From the NCBI GenBank assembly GCA_012031965.1, contig JAAUSC010000064.1, positions 1 through 32,545 of the forward strand: a stretch of DNA of 32,545 nt, written 5' to 3'. This DNA comes from Scytonema sp. RU_4_4 (GTDB lineage: Bacteria; Cyanobacteriota; Cyanobacteriia; Cyanobacteriales; Nostocaceae). The position numbers were made by a program, and so were the translations under genes. Shown one piece after another: positions 22,964 to 32,126 of this stretch. How positions within the stretch are numbered: the first letter of the stretch is position 1; each line of letters opens with the position of its first letter. The notes under the pieces are model-generated. The model saw nothing but the letters and a program-made list of their open reading frames with translations, ran no database searches and had not been told where the DNA came from.

Positions 22964-24892
22964 TTACGATTCGCGCCCAGAAGCCCAAGTATCACGCCAT
23001 TTGACAGTACCTTCTTTTGCAATCACCCAACGACGATTCATCAAATTTTCGCGTAAAGGCGATCGCCCTTCTCGCAACATCGCATATTTATAACTAATCA
23101 ATTTCCCAGCACTTTCGTTAAAGGGGATTTCTGCAAACCAGGTGTTCGTGTTAATATACTCCAGAGGGTATGCTTTGCCTATATCCCAGTTACCTAGTTC
23201 CGGACAGTCCCCAATCACGACGATGGTTTCACCTGGTTGAGTTTCTACACCGTTGAGTTGGACTCGCACAATGGTTTCTCCTTTCACTCGTTCTCCAACA
23301 TGGCTTAAGACGATAACGCCTCGCTCTTCGAGTTGCAGGTCATAAATTTTCCCGTCTTTTACTTCATACTTGTTGCGAGTCATCACACAAGTATGTTCTC
23401 CGTCAGGAAGTTCCGTTTCGACTTCCGAGATAGTGACTGCTCCTCCTCTATTGAGTGCGACAAAGCACAATGAATCCCGATAGCGACGTACATAGCAGTA
23501 AACATCGGGTGTAATGTATTTTTGCCATTGGCTGCCCATCGACACCGCTGGATTCAATCGCCGTAAGCCAGAAAGTAACCTAGTATAACGATAAATTTCT
23601 GTCTCCGTATCCCAATTTTCCATCATTGGACGGTTATAGGGGTCATTACCACCATCTGTGTCGTCGTGGAGATATTGTTCTGTACCGTAATAGATGCAAG
23701 GAATACCACGAGAAGTCATAATGAGGACAATTGCCACCATAAGCATCGCTGGATCAGGGTTGAGCGATTGGAAACGGGGCATATCATGATTATCAATGAA
23801 TGTAATTAATTCTGTCGCCCCGTTGTAGCGATAGTCCTGGTCAAAAATATCTTGAATGAGATGAAATCCATTTTCAGCACCTTGTGCTAAAGCTCCCCTA
23901 ATTGCGACACATAGCCCAAAGTCTAAAATCGTCATCCCAGAGTGATTGGCAAATTCTACAGAACGGTCATCAGAAGGATGATTGAAAATCCATTCACCAA
24001 AAATAAACACATCTGGCTTGTGATTGTACATATCACCATTGAATTCTTGCCAAAACCAGATGGGCATATGTTTAACAGTGTCTACCCGCAGTGCATCCAC
24101 ACCCCTATCTAGCCATTGCTTAATTGCCGACTTGATATAGTTGCGATATTCGGTATTATTTTCGTTAAAAGTTGCAAGACCTGCTAATTCACAATTTTGT
24201 ACTTGCCATTCGTCTTCCCAGTTTTGCACTTCACCATAGTGATGATACCAGTGCCGCTCATCATCATTGAAGTCAGCAATTTTCACTCCATCATCATACA
24301 ATTCGCCTTTGCTACCACTGAGATCGGGTGAACTGTGGTTGCAAACAATATCCAGCACCAGCTTCATCTTGCGCTTGTGCAGTTCATCAATTAACCTATC
24401 AAACGTTGTATTTCTTGTTTCTTGTGTTTCGTTTAAAGAAGGATTTTCTCCTGTTGCAATGAAGCGAGGGTTAATCCGCTTAAAGTCCTTTGTCCAATAA
24501 CCATGCATCGCTGCATTGCCAACAAACAAGTCTTCAACTTGCTCAAACAAAGGAGTTAACCAAATTGCTGTCACTCCCATGTTTTTGAGATAGTCTAATT
24601 TATCAATAACGCCTTGCAAGTCACCACCCCAGTACTTACCCCAATCTTGTCTTTTTGGGTCATACAGTTCTGTATTGACACCTTCGCTGTTTGAGCGATC
24701 GCCATCATAAAAGCGATCCACCACAATAAAGTAAATAGTTTCTTGACGAAATTCAATATCTCTTGTGTAAAGAAACTCTAGGTCAATTTCTGTCTCTGAT
24801 GGCAGAGTTTCTATAATGGCTGAGACTTCTGCCTCTGCATCTTCGACCTTGTATTGATCTTCTGAAAACAGCGATGGAGGGGTGTTTACCAT
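22964..24892 (-). CDS. GH13 alpha-amylase family enzyme with C-terminal CBM20
   Basis: 642 residues, no signal peptide, so probably cytoplasmic. GH13 conserved regions: I DIVCNH (181-186), II GVDALRVDTVKHM with nucleophile D271, III FIFGEW with acid/base E300, and IV FIDNHD with transition-state stabiliser D370. The sequence is closest in style to cyclodextrin glucanotransferase-like amylases. A starch-binding CBM20 module (VRVQLNGVETQPGETIVVIG onward, about 551-635) ends the protein. It likely degrades or remodels glycogen or maltodextrins. CGTase, maltogenic amylase and simple alpha-amylase activities cannot be separated from sequence alone. A palindrome at 24922-24973 lies in its leader. 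Confidence 0.93.
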   Translation of the reverse strand: MVNTPPSLFSEDQYKVEDAEAEVSAIIETLPSETEIDLEFLYTRDIEFRQETIYFIVVDRFYDGDRSNSEGVNTELYDPKRQDWGKYWGGDLQGVIDKLDYLKNMGVTAIWLTPLFEQVEDLFVGNAAMHGYWTKDFKRINPRFIATGENPSLNETQETRNTTFDRLIDELHKRKMKLVLDIVCNHSSPDLSGSKGELYDDGVKIADFNDDERHWYHHYGEVQNWEDEWQVQNCELAGLATFNENNTEYRNYIKSAIKQWLDRGVDALRVDTVKHMPIWFWQEFNGDMYNHKPDVFIFGEWIFNHPSDDRSVEFANHSGMTILDFGLCVAIRGALAQGAENGFHLIQDIFDQDYRYNGATELITFIDNHDMPRFQSLNPDPAMLMVAIVLIMTSRGIPCIYYGTEQYLHDDTDGGNDPYNRPMMENWDTETEIYRYTRLLSGLRRLNPAVSMGSQWQKYITPDVYCYVRRYRDSLCFVALNRGGAVTISEVETELPDGEHTCVMTRNKYEVKDGKIYDLQLEERGVIVLSHVGERVKGETIVRVQLNGVETQPGETIVVIGDCPELGNWDIGKAYPLEYINTNTWFAEIPFNESAGKLISYKYAMLREGRSPLRENLMNRRWVIAKEGTVKWRDTWASGRES

Positions 24893-24921
24893 ATGAGGGT
24901 TAAAAGTTTTATAGAAGTCAT

Positions 24922-24973
24922 GTTTGTAGACACATGAATAATATACTTCTAAGGAGTATGTGTCACTACAAAC
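24922..24973. promoter_or_regulatory. Palindrome upstream of the amylase gene
   Basis: GTTTGTAGACACAT (24922-24935) faces ATGTGTCACTACAAAC (24958-24973), matching with a 2-base bulge. It lies 30-80 bases before the amylase start on its 5' side. It could be an operator or a leader hairpin. Confidence 0.55.
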
Positions 24974-25081
24974 GACGGTATTATCTGCTCTTTCTTTAGA
25001 AAGAGGTATCTATCGCTGGTTAGTTTTTAAATATATCTATGATGATATTGGATTCCTCTATTTCGTCAAACTCATTCTCGA

Positions 25082-25525
25082 TTACGCGAACGGTGAGTGA
25101 TCTAGATATTCCAGGAAAGAATTAACACCCAGCAACCGGATGCCATAAGTTGCCATTATCGTCTTCAACGCGTCATCAGCACGTAAATCATCATCCCCAG
25201 ACACAATAATCTCTGCTTCGCCATCAATAGCCGTAGCCAGCACAGGTAAATCTTTGGGATCTCGACAATTAGGAGGAACCGTTTCCAACTCAACCCATAT
25301 TCCTCGATGCTGCAACTGCTGTTCAAGGCGGATAGCTTGATTTGGGTCAATTCGTTCTCTTAAGCGGGGGCGATTCCAAACTAGATGGAGTTCTTCCATT
25401 AGGGGTTGGCTCATCACCAACTGGAATTTGTCCTCATTAAATGCTTCTAAAACAGGCAATGTCACTCGCCCTTGCAGTAAAATGCGAATCCAAATGTTAG
25501 TGTCGATGACCACTCGAAACGTCAT
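25082..25525 (-). CDS. PIN-domain toxin (COG1569-like)
   Basis: 147 residues of a PIN nuclease fold. Acidic residues that should bind Mg2+ are D8 (VIDTN), E45 (MEELHLVW), D92 (CRDPKDL) and D111 (SGDDDL). By family knowledge such toxins cut RNA and are held inactive by a co-encoded antitoxin. Its start overlaps the stop of the upstream antitoxin gene by 4 bases (ATGA), giving the classical coupled toxin-antitoxin arrangement. Confidence 0.88.
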   Translation of the reverse strand: MTFRVVIDTNIWIRILLQGRVTLPVLEAFNEDKFQLVMSQPLMEELHLVWNRPRLRERIDPNQAIRLEQQLQHRGIWVELETVPPNCRDPKDLPVLATAIDGEAEIIVSGDDDLRADDALKTIMATYGIRLLGVNSFLEYLDHSPFA

Positions 25526-25761
25526 GCTTGCTGAGATTGCTGGCGTACAGCCTTAATTTCAGCCATGATCTCATCGTCTGTAATGTCATCAACCGGGGGT
25601 TGGGCATAAAGTTCTTGAATTAAAGCCGTCAAATCTGAACGTAAACCCACTTCAACCAAAGCTCTGGCAACCTGCGCCCGCTCGTCTGGTTGCAATTGTT
25701 GTACAGCGGTAATGAGTTGTTCCAGGGTGATAGGAATTGATATCATGCCCGTAGCCATCAT
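25522..25761 (-). CDS. Antitoxin partner of the PIN toxin
   Basis: 79 residues. ITLEQLITAVQQLQPDERAQ is followed by an acidic tail (PVDDITDDEIMAEIKAVRQQ) typical of VapB-like or PHD-less antitoxins that wrap the PIN domain. It overlaps the toxin gene by 4 bases. Start choice among ATGs at 25761, 25758 and 25746 is uncertain. It probably represses its own promoter in the 113-base gap shared with the divergent TIR-GUN4 gene (inference). Confidence 0.78.
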   Translation of the reverse strand: MMATGMISIPITLEQLITAVQQLQPDERAQVARALVEVGLRSDLTALIQELYAQPPVDDITDDEIMAEIKAVRQQSQQA

Positions 25762-25874
25762 TGAGCTTCTTTAATTGTAGCCGACCTTTTGTCTTCTCAA
25801 AATGAGAGTAAAACAATATGCTAAAGCGTGGGCAACTATTGCTGGTGTGAACGAATAACAGGAGAAGCTTCTAA

Positions 25875-26855
25875 ATGTCCAACGCTCAACTTCCGTTCGA
25901 TGTCTTCCTAGCTCATAACAGTCAGGATAAACCTCTCGTTAGAGCAATTGCAAATGAGCTCAAGCGGCGCGGTTTAAAGCCGTGGTTAGACGAGGAGCAA
26001 ATTCCACCAGGACGCTCATTTCAAGATGAAATCCAACAGGCGATACCACTGTCCAAATCTGCCGCTATCTTTCTTGGTTTACAGGGCTTGGGAAACTGGC
26101 AGAGTTGGGAATTGAAAGCACTGATATCACAGTGTGTCAAAAAGAATATTCCTGTGATTCCTGTTCTGCTTCCAGATGTTCGTAACTTGCCTGAACATAT
26201 GCTCTTTTTGGAACAGTTTAGATGGGTAAGTTTCTCTGACCAAATTGATGATGAGAATGCCTTGTACTTGTTGGAGTGGGGCATTACTGGGCAGAAGCCA
26301 GAGACAATAGTGAAGGTGATCCCACAAAAAATTATTGAAATTCAAAGCGATGACCTTAGTAGTGAATGCGGTGTCAACTACACACAACTGCGGGATTTAC
26401 TAAAAGCAGGAGAGTGGAAAGAGGCGGATGAGGAAACTCTTGCTATTCTTCTAAGAGTGGCAGGGAGAGAAGAAGAACGCTGGCTGAGAGAAGAAAACAT
26501 TGAAAATTTTGCCTGCACAGACTTACGTACCATCGACACTCTCTGGGTGAAATATAGCAAAAAACACTTTGGCTTTAGTGTACAGAAGCGCATTTGGCAG
26601 AGTGTTGGAGGGAAACCAGGTGTCTTTGATGAAGAAATTTGGTTTAGTTTTGGTGAACGTGTAGGATGGCGAACAACAAGACACCATCAGATTTTTTTCG
26701 TTACCTGGACTTCTAGAGAATGGTATTATTATTCTCAAATTAACTTCAACCCAGATGCTCCAGAAGGACATCTTCCGCGAATGTGGGACGAATGGCGAGG
26801 TGGGATTGAGATATGTTCCATCGTATCCAAGCTTGTCAAGTGTAACATATTTTAA
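25875..26855 (+). CDS. TIR-GUN4 fusion protein
   Basis: 326 residues. Residues about 7-137 form a TIR domain: FDVFLAHNSQDKPLVRAIAN, GLKPWLDEEQIPPG, and NWQSWELKA with E79 at the position of the catalytic glutamate of NAD-hydrolysing TIRs. After a linker, residues about 168-326 are a GUN4 domain: YTQLRDLLKAGEWKEADEET, VAGREEERWL, DLRTIDTLWVKYS, FGFSVQKRIW and APEGHLPR. GUN4 binds porphyrins (and, in plants, bilins) and activates Mg-chelatase through ChlH. AGGAGA stands about 10 bases before the ATG. Inference: tetrapyrrole status gates a TIR activity or TIR-mediated assembly. Whether it is an NADase or a scaffold is not shown by sequence. Divergent from a PIN toxin-antitoxin pair. Confidence 0.92.
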   Translation: MSNAQLPFDVFLAHNSQDKPLVRAIANELKRRGLKPWLDEEQIPPGRSFQDEIQQAIPLSKSAAIFLGLQGLGNWQSWELKALISQCVKKNIPVIPVLLPDVRNLPEHMLFLEQFRWVSFSDQIDDENALYLLEWGITGQKPETIVKVIPQKIIEIQSDDLSSECGVNYTQLRDLLKAGEWKEADEETLAILLRVAGREEERWLREENIENFACTDLRTIDTLWVKYSKKHFGFSVQKRIWQSVGGKPGVFDEEIWFSFGERVGWRTTRHHQIFFVTWTSREWYYYSQINFNPDAPEGHLPRMWDEWRGGIEICSIVSKLVKCNIF

Positions 26856-27062
26856 AACTAGAATATCCAGACTCAAAATCTTCAGCGAACTCCACATCGG
26901 TTTGCTTGCGTCTGGCAATGTATTTCTCTACATCATTCATCATTTTGCTTCCTGCTTAAATATAGCGGTTCCCTTCTGAATGAAGTACAAATTTATCTCT
27001 TGTCTATCCGCGTGCGTCTGCGGTTCCTTAACTCTTTAATGTATTCCACCCAATTGAAAACC

Positions 27063-28559
27063 CTAACTACGGTTATCTATTTGAGCACGTTGCAGACTTC
27101 CAGAGAAATCCACGTATACTGTCTTCCATTCTGTAAAGACATCTAAGACAGCAGAACCAGCTTCCCGGTGTCCGTTTCCAGTTTGTTTGACACCACCAAA
27201 GGGTAAATGAACCTCCGCACCAATAGTAGGACCATTGATATAAGTGATCCCAGCTTCGATATCGCGCATGGCTGCGAAAGCGCGGTTGACATCACGGGTG
27301 TAGATTGAAGAAGAAAGACCGTAGGGAGTGTCATTGAGGATGGCGATCGCCTCCTCAAACGAGCTAACTTCTATCAGCGCCACCACTGGTCCGAATATCT
27401 CTTCACAAGCGACTCGCATTCTGGAACTGACTTCATCAAGAATAGTTGGTTGGAAGAAGTAACCGTATTGTAATTCTCCCTCGGTGACTATTTCTCCACC
27501 CATCAACACCTTTGCACCCTCTTCACGAGCAATATCCAGATACTTGCTCACCCATTGGAGTTGCTTTTTGTTAATAATTGGACCGACATCGGTGTTGGGA
27601 TCAATTCCTGCGCCCAAGCGTAACTTACTAGTACGCTCTTTGAGCATAGCGGTAAATTTCTCTTTAATGTCACGGTGCAGAATCAGACGACTGGTTGCAG
27701 TACACCTTTGCCCAGTTGTCCCGAATGCTCCCCAAACTGCGCCCTCCAGAGCAAGTTCTAAGTCTGCATCTTCCATAACAATTTGAGCATTTTTGCCGCC
27801 CATCTCCAAACAGACGCGCTTGTGAGTGCGTCCGCAGGTAGAAGCGACAAAAGCACCCGTCTCAGAAGAGCCAGTAAAAGATACCAAGTCAACATCAGGA
27901 TGTTCAACTAAAGCTTTCCCCGCTTCTTCTCCCACTCCATGCACCAGGTTGATCACACCTTCAGGTAAACCAGCTTCTGCAAAAATCTCAATGAGTTTGG
28001 TTGCACAGGCGGGAGTATCTTCAGCAGGTTTGAGGATGACAGTATTACCACACACCAAAGCTGGCATTATTTTCCAGCAGGGAATGGCGATGGGGAAATT
28101 CCACGGAGTGATGAGGGCGCAAACTCCAATAGGCATCCGTACCGTCATCGCAAACTTGTTGGGCATTTCTGAGGGGGTGGTTTGCCCAAAGAGTCGCCGT
28201 CCTTCACCAGCATTGTAAAAGGCGCAGTCAATACCTTCTTGAACATCTCCCCGTGATTCTGTCAGGGGTTTACCCATTTCCCGACTCATAAGATGGGCAA
28301 GTTCTTCTTTATTTTTTTGTAAAAGTTCTCCCACTCTATGAATATATTCTGCTCTTGCTGGGGCGGGAACGAGTCGCCAAGTGCGGTATGCTTTGTGGGC
28401 TGCTGCTACTGCTGTATCAACATCAACTGCTGCGGAACGCGGAAAAGTCGCAACAACTTCGCGGCTATCAGCAGGGTTACGACTTTCTAGAGTGTCTTGC
28501 GATGCAGCATTTACCCATTGACCAGCTATGTAATTATGGCAAGTCAGCGGATTAGTCAT
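27063..28559 (-). CDS. NAD(P)+-dependent aldehyde dehydrogenase
   Basis: 498 residues, the standard ALDH length. Seen: ITPWNFP with N154, K177 (ILKPAE) for cofactor binding, FTGSSETG (228-235), general base E252 (LEMGGKNAQ) and catalytic C286 (GQRCTATS), plus the C-terminal PFGGVKQTGNGHREAG. All catalytic residues are intact. It oxidises an aldehyde to a carboxylate. The subfamily cannot be fixed from sequence, but it is of the semialdehyde/betaine-aldehyde-like cytosolic type. It is downstream on the same strand as the SsuABC-like importer, separated by a 245-base gap with a strong hairpin, so it may be a separate transcript. Confidence 0.92.
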   Translation of the reverse strand: MTNPLTCHNYIAGQWVNAASQDTLESRNPADSREVVATFPRSAAVDVDTAVAAAHKAYRTWRLVPAPARAEYIHRVGELLQKNKEELAHLMSREMGKPLTESRGDVQEGIDCAFYNAGEGRRLFGQTTPSEMPNKFAMTVRMPIGVCALITPWNFPIAIPCWKIMPALVCGNTVILKPAEDTPACATKLIEIFAEAGLPEGVINLVHGVGEEAGKALVEHPDVDLVSFTGSSETGAFVASTCGRTHKRVCLEMGGKNAQIVMEDADLELALEGAVWGAFGTTGQRCTATSRLILHRDIKEKFTAMLKERTSKLRLGAGIDPNTDVGPIINKKQLQWVSKYLDIAREEGAKVLMGGEIVTEGELQYGYFFQPTILDEVSSRMRVACEEIFGPVVALIEVSSFEEAIAILNDTPYGLSSSIYTRDVNRAFAAMRDIEAGITYINGPTIGAEVHLPFGGVKQTGNGHREAGSAVLDVFTEWKTVYVDFSGSLQRAQIDNRS

Positions 28560-28741
28560 TAATATACACCTCCGGATTTGAGATGCACTGGAACATTTGC
28601 ATCAGTTTTGATTGATTTATCGGTTGACGTCAAGTCACAAGTCAACTCCCTATAAGGAAATTCAAAATTATTAATTCAAAATTATTTTTTTGTGCTTTCT
28701 ACCGAGGAGCAGGGCAAACGCAGCGCTCCGCTCAATCGCCC

Positions 28742-28774
28742 ATGAGGGAGTGTACCTTAAGTACACTCCCTCAT
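28742..28774 (-). terminator. Perfect hairpin after the importer operon
   Basis: ATGAGGGAGTGTAC (28742-28755) and GTACACTCCCTCAT (28761-28774) form a perfect 14-bp stem with a 5-base loop, 31 bases beyond the stop of the binding protein gene. No clear T run follows on the - strand. It is the best candidate for the end of the ABC operon transcript. Confidence 0.6.
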
Positions 28775-28804
28775 ATCACTATGATACCTTAGACAAGCAA
28801 TATC

Positions 28805-29863
28805 TTAGATGCGTTTGCCCTGTTCATTAACCTTGCCTAATTTGTTGAGGGCTAAGGCGATAGGCTTGTGATCAACAAGTTGAGCGAGATCTGGTTCTTT
28901 ACCTTTTAACACTCCTAGCAACTTCATCCTTGAAATTGTGTATGTCAGCCGCTTATCGTCAATACCTTCGTTGACGGGGAAGACTTTGTTTTTTTCTAGG
29001 AGTGTATCGTAGGTTTTTTCGATCACGCTGGCTTCAAAGCCAGTTGTCTTAGCTGCGATCTTGACTGTCTCAGCTTTGTTTTGATACATAAATCTATGCG
29101 CCTGGATCAGTGCGGTGAGGTAGCGGACTGCAAGGTCGGAGTTTTTAGCCAGCCAGTCTTTTTTTACCACATAATTGCCGTAGAAATACTCCGGCTCGAC
29201 TTCATACAGATTGACAAGTATATGAAATCTAGAATCACGTTTTAGTATGTCAAAAACTTGCTCGGTCTGAAGGATAGCAGATTTTATCTGTCCAGCTATC
29301 AACGCCTGAATGTACGCAGGTGGGGAAATTGGAACATAATTCACATCTTTGGGTGTCAAATTGGCGCTTTGGAGCACCATGCGGGTCATGATCTCGCGAA
29401 ATGCACCGATATCCTGGACGCCAACATTTTTACCACGTAGATCTGCAACCGACTTAATTGTTTTGGGTGTGACCATTGAAACGGTCAGTCGGTTGGCATA
29501 AGTACCAATAACAGAAATATTACCACCTGCTGCCGCAGCGTTGACGACTGGCTCAGTGCTAGAGCCACCAATCATCACATCGCCAGCAACGACAGCTTGT
29601 ACAACTTTCACTGCTGAATCTAAGTTTTTGATGGTAACGTCCAAGCCTTGTTGTTTGAAGAACCCTTTTTCTTGAGCGATCGCCACATCAACGTTTGCAA
29701 AGCTGGTTTTTCCCGTTGGCAAAGCAATCTCGATTGCTGTCGGTGTGTCGGTTTTGGACTGAGTTGTGTTCCGGGATGGGATATTCTCACACGCGATGAT
29801 CAATGTTGCAGAAAGTATTGTCAGTACAATGAATGTAGCAATGAGGCGCAGCCGTCGTTGCAT
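28805..29863 (-). CDS. NMT1/SsuA-type ABC substrate-binding lipoprotein
   Basis: 352 residues. A lipoprotein signal runs MQRRLRLIATFIVLTILSAT to Cys25 (IIAC). The mature part is a periplasmic-binding fold of the NMT1/SsuA group: VDVAIAQEKGFFKQQGLDV, then VVAGDVMIGGSSTEPVV, and DLRGKNVGVQDIG. Such proteins bind sulfonates, nitrate, bicarbonate, taurine or pyrimidine thiamine precursors; which one applies is not clear. It is the third gene of a - strand operon: ATPase, permease, binding protein. The gap from the permease contains an AATTCAAAATTC repeat. Confidence 0.87.
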   Translation of the reverse strand: MQRRLRLIATFIVLTILSATLIIACENIPSRNTTQSKTDTPTAIEIALPTGKTSFANVDVAIAQEKGFFKQQGLDVTIKNLDSAVKVVQAVVAGDVMIGGSSTEPVVNAAAAGGNISVIGTYANRLTVSMVTPKTIKSVADLRGKNVGVQDIGAFREIMTRMVLQSANLTPKDVNYVPISPPAYIQALIAGQIKSAILQTEQVFDILKRDSRFHILVNLYEVEPEYFYGNYVVKKDWLAKNSDLAVRYLTALIQAHRFMYQNKAETVKIAAKTTGFEASVIEKTYDTLLEKNKVFPVNEGIDDKRLTYTISRMKLLGVLKGKEPDLAQLVDHKPIALALNKLGKVNEQGKRI

Positions 29864-29888
29864 GAAAACCTCCTAGTACCGCTTCGCG

Positions 29889-29932
29889 AAATTTAAAATT
29901 CAAAATTCAAAATTCAAATCAAAATTCAAAAA
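29889..29932. repeat. ATTCAAAATTC-type repeat between permease and binding-protein genes
   Basis: Several overlapping copies of AAAATTCAAAATTC, the same word as at 6669-6727 and 28661-28690, inside an operon gap of 130 bases. It may affect transcript stability or coupling between the two genes. Confidence 0.7.
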
Positions 29933-29993
29933 TCCTTGCGTTCCAAGCTTTCGACCTCTGTTCAGAGGGTAGGTATATTTCCGCCTAGGAGTA

Positions 29994-30833
29994 CTAGTTA
30001 TGCCGACGATGACGCCAAGGCGAAATGCGTGCTTCTGCTATTTCCAGTAGTTCTGTGCTGATAACACCAGCTACCATCAGCACAATAATAGGTACAAAGA
30101 CGCGTGCGGTCTGAAACGAATGGGCATTGGAGACAATGAGGTATCCTAATCCCGAAACGGCAGTGTAAAATTCAGCAATGATGACAGCAACCAGTGCCCG
30201 ACCGATTGCCAGACGGATTCCGGTCATAATAAAAGGCAGTGCTGATGGAAACACTAAGTCGATCCAAAGCCGGTATTCTGTTGAGCAAAACGAGCGTGCA
30301 ACCTCAACGAGCTGCGGATCAACCTCACGCACGCCGCGCATCGTATTAATGAGTACAGGAAATATCGTAAATAGCAGGACTACCACTACCTTCGCTGATG
30401 TGCCAAACCCAAACCACAGGACGAGAATTGGCACCAGGGCAATCATAGGGGTGACGTACAGTGCTGTAATCGGGATATCCAACAGGGCAGCTATTACTGT
30501 ACTACGACCTGTAACCAAGCCCAGCACAATGCCAACAAGCGTACCCAGCAAAAACCCTGTGGCAAGTACACTGACGCTCTGACTTAACGCTACCAGAAGT
30601 GTGCCGTCGGCGATCATATCTACGGCAGCGTGGGCGATCGCGGTTGGATAGGTAAAAAGGATTGGATTGGTAGTCCGCCCGTACCATTCCCAAAGCAGGA
30701 GAATTATGAGCAGTGAGATACCCCGAAGCCACCATATCCTGGGGCGGCTGTTTAAACCATCGGCTTGCAGGGCTGCCTTACGTCGGTGTAAAACGACTTT
30801 GGTTTTGGTGGATCGAGATACTGACATTTTCAA
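29994..30833 (-). CDS. SsuC/TauC-type ABC transporter permease
   Basis: 279 residues with about six membrane helices and the EAA loop in VDPQLVEVARSFCSTEYRLW continuing to FPSALPFIMTGIRLAIGRAL. It belongs to the single-permease group paired with SsuA-like binding proteins. The basic N-terminal tail (MKMSVSRSTKTKVVLHRRKA) is cytoplasmic. The gene starts 27 bases after the upstream ATPase stop, so the two are co-transcribed. Substrate not defined. Confidence 0.9.
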   Translation of the reverse strand: MKMSVSRSTKTKVVLHRRKAALQADGLNSRPRIWWLRGISLLIILLLWEWYGRTTNPILFTYPTAIAHAAVDMIADGTLLVALSQSVSVLATGFLLGTLVGIVLGLVTGRSTVIAALLDIPITALYVTPMIALVPILVLWFGFGTSAKVVVVLLFTIFPVLINTMRGVREVDPQLVEVARSFCSTEYRLWIDLVFPSALPFIMTGIRLAIGRALVAVIIAEFYTAVSGLGYLIVSNAHSFQTARVFVPIIVLMVAGVISTELLEIAEARISPWRHRRHN

Positions 30834-30860
30834 TAGTATTGCTTCTGAGGGATCATGGTG

Positions 30861-31646
30861 TCATTTCTGAACTGAGTCAGGCGCATGATGATTGTGTAGC
30901 GCTTCCCATATTTGGCGGCGTAGCTGAGGATATGTGGGATGAAAACGGAAATCCTGCGGAGTACGCGGACGGGGTATCGGTATGTCTAGATCAAGGCACA
31001 CTCGACCTGGACTACCGCATAGTACCACAATCCGATCACCCAGCAAAATTGCTTCATCAAGATCATGGGTTACCAAGACACCTGTGGTCTGACGGCGTTG
31101 TGGATCTTCCCAAAGGCTTACTAATTCCCCTTGGAGCATTTCGCGTGTAATTGCATCAACTGCGCTAAACGGCTCATCAAGTAAAAGCATCTCTGGTTGC
31201 ACAGCCAGAGCACGTGCAATGCCAACACGCTGTTGCATCCCACCGGAGAGTTCGTAGGGATAGCATCGAGCATATTCAAGCAAACCCATGACCTCCAGTA
31301 AACGCGTAACAATACCCTCCTCATCGCGCCGACCTTGAACTAATAAGCCGTACTCAATGTTCGCTTGCACAGTTTTCCAAGGAAAAAGACCAAAGTGCTG
31401 AAAAATCATCGCCATTTGAGGGGTAGGGCGGGTAATTTCGGAACCGTCGAGAAGGATACGACCATAACGCAGTGGTATCAAACCTGCCATTGCTCGGAGC
31501 AGAGTCGTTTTACCACAGCCGGATGATCCAACGATGCACAGTAGGTCATGTTCTTGCAGCGCCAACGAAATATCTTGCACCACCAGCCTTTTGCCAAAGG
31601 CGATCGCCACATGCTCAAGGAGTATCTTGGGAGTCGGTAAACTCAT
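30861..31646 (-). CDS. SsuB/TauB-type ABC transporter ATP-binding protein
   Basis: 261 residues with Walker A GSSGCGKTTLL, Q-loop IFQHFGLFPW, signature LSGGMQQRVGIARAL, Walker B LLLDEPFSAVD and switch LVTHDLDEA. It is the first gene of the operon with the permease and NMT1-like binding protein. There is no C-terminal regulatory domain, which argues against the NrtC/CmpC nitrate and bicarbonate ATPases that carry a fused domain. Transcription probably begins in the long upstream non-coding region. Confidence 0.92.
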   Translation of the reverse strand: MSLPTPKILLEHVAIAFGKRLVVQDISLALQEHDLLCIVGSSGCGKTTLLRAMAGLIPLRYGRILLDGSEITRPTPQMAMIFQHFGLFPWKTVQANIEYGLLVQGRRDEEGIVTRLLEVMGLLEYARCYPYELSGGMQQRVGIARALAVQPEMLLLDEPFSAVDAITREMLQGELVSLWEDPQRRQTTGVLVTHDLDEAILLGDRIVVLCGSPGRVCLDLDIPIPRPRTPQDFRFHPTYPQLRRQIWEALHNHHAPDSVQK

Positions 31647-32048
31647 GTCTGCTTTTTCCTCCCAGCTACTGTGGGAAACGTCAGGTTTGTGCTATCTGAA
31701 ATTCATGAGAGTAGAACAACCAACAAACGCGTTTTATATTTGATGAGTACACGGAACGTAGTATGAGAGCCTCTCTATTTGAATGGATATTTGTCATCCA
31801 TATACCAGAGAGAATGCAAGTATTCCTCAGTGTTTGGAAACTTTTTGGGAAAATGTTTATCACAGATGGGATGCACATAAAGAATTTCAGATTGCTTTCA
31901 CTTTCAACTGTTTGACGAGACTGCACGTACTTCAAGTCAACTAAGCCTGTTATAAAGACTGACAGTTTGCGTCAACCAAGACTGTATGGTCGTAACGAAG
32001 CTTTTTGACATTCACTTTTTGAGATTTCGTTTAACAATCTAAGGAGAA

Positions 32049-32126
32049 ATGCTTGCTTTGTCAATTCATTCATTTTTCCTTAAGTATATTTTCTTAAGTA
32101 TATTATGGATAACAGTACCAAAGTAA
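32049..32126 (+). CDS. Possible 25-residue hydrophobic peptide
   Basis: ATG at 32049 preceded by AAGGAG with a 2-base gap (32041-32046). The frame reads MLALSIHSFFLKYIFLSILW and ends after ITVPK, a single hydrophobic helix. It includes two near-copies of CTTAAGTATATT. Short SD-ATG combinations arise by chance, so this is weak. Confidence 0.2.
   Translation: MLALSIHSFFLKYIFLSILWITVPK

Noticed and set aside
31681-31935. 84-residue - strand frame upstream of the importer ATPase
   Set aside because: No ribosome site, atypical composition, no recognised family.
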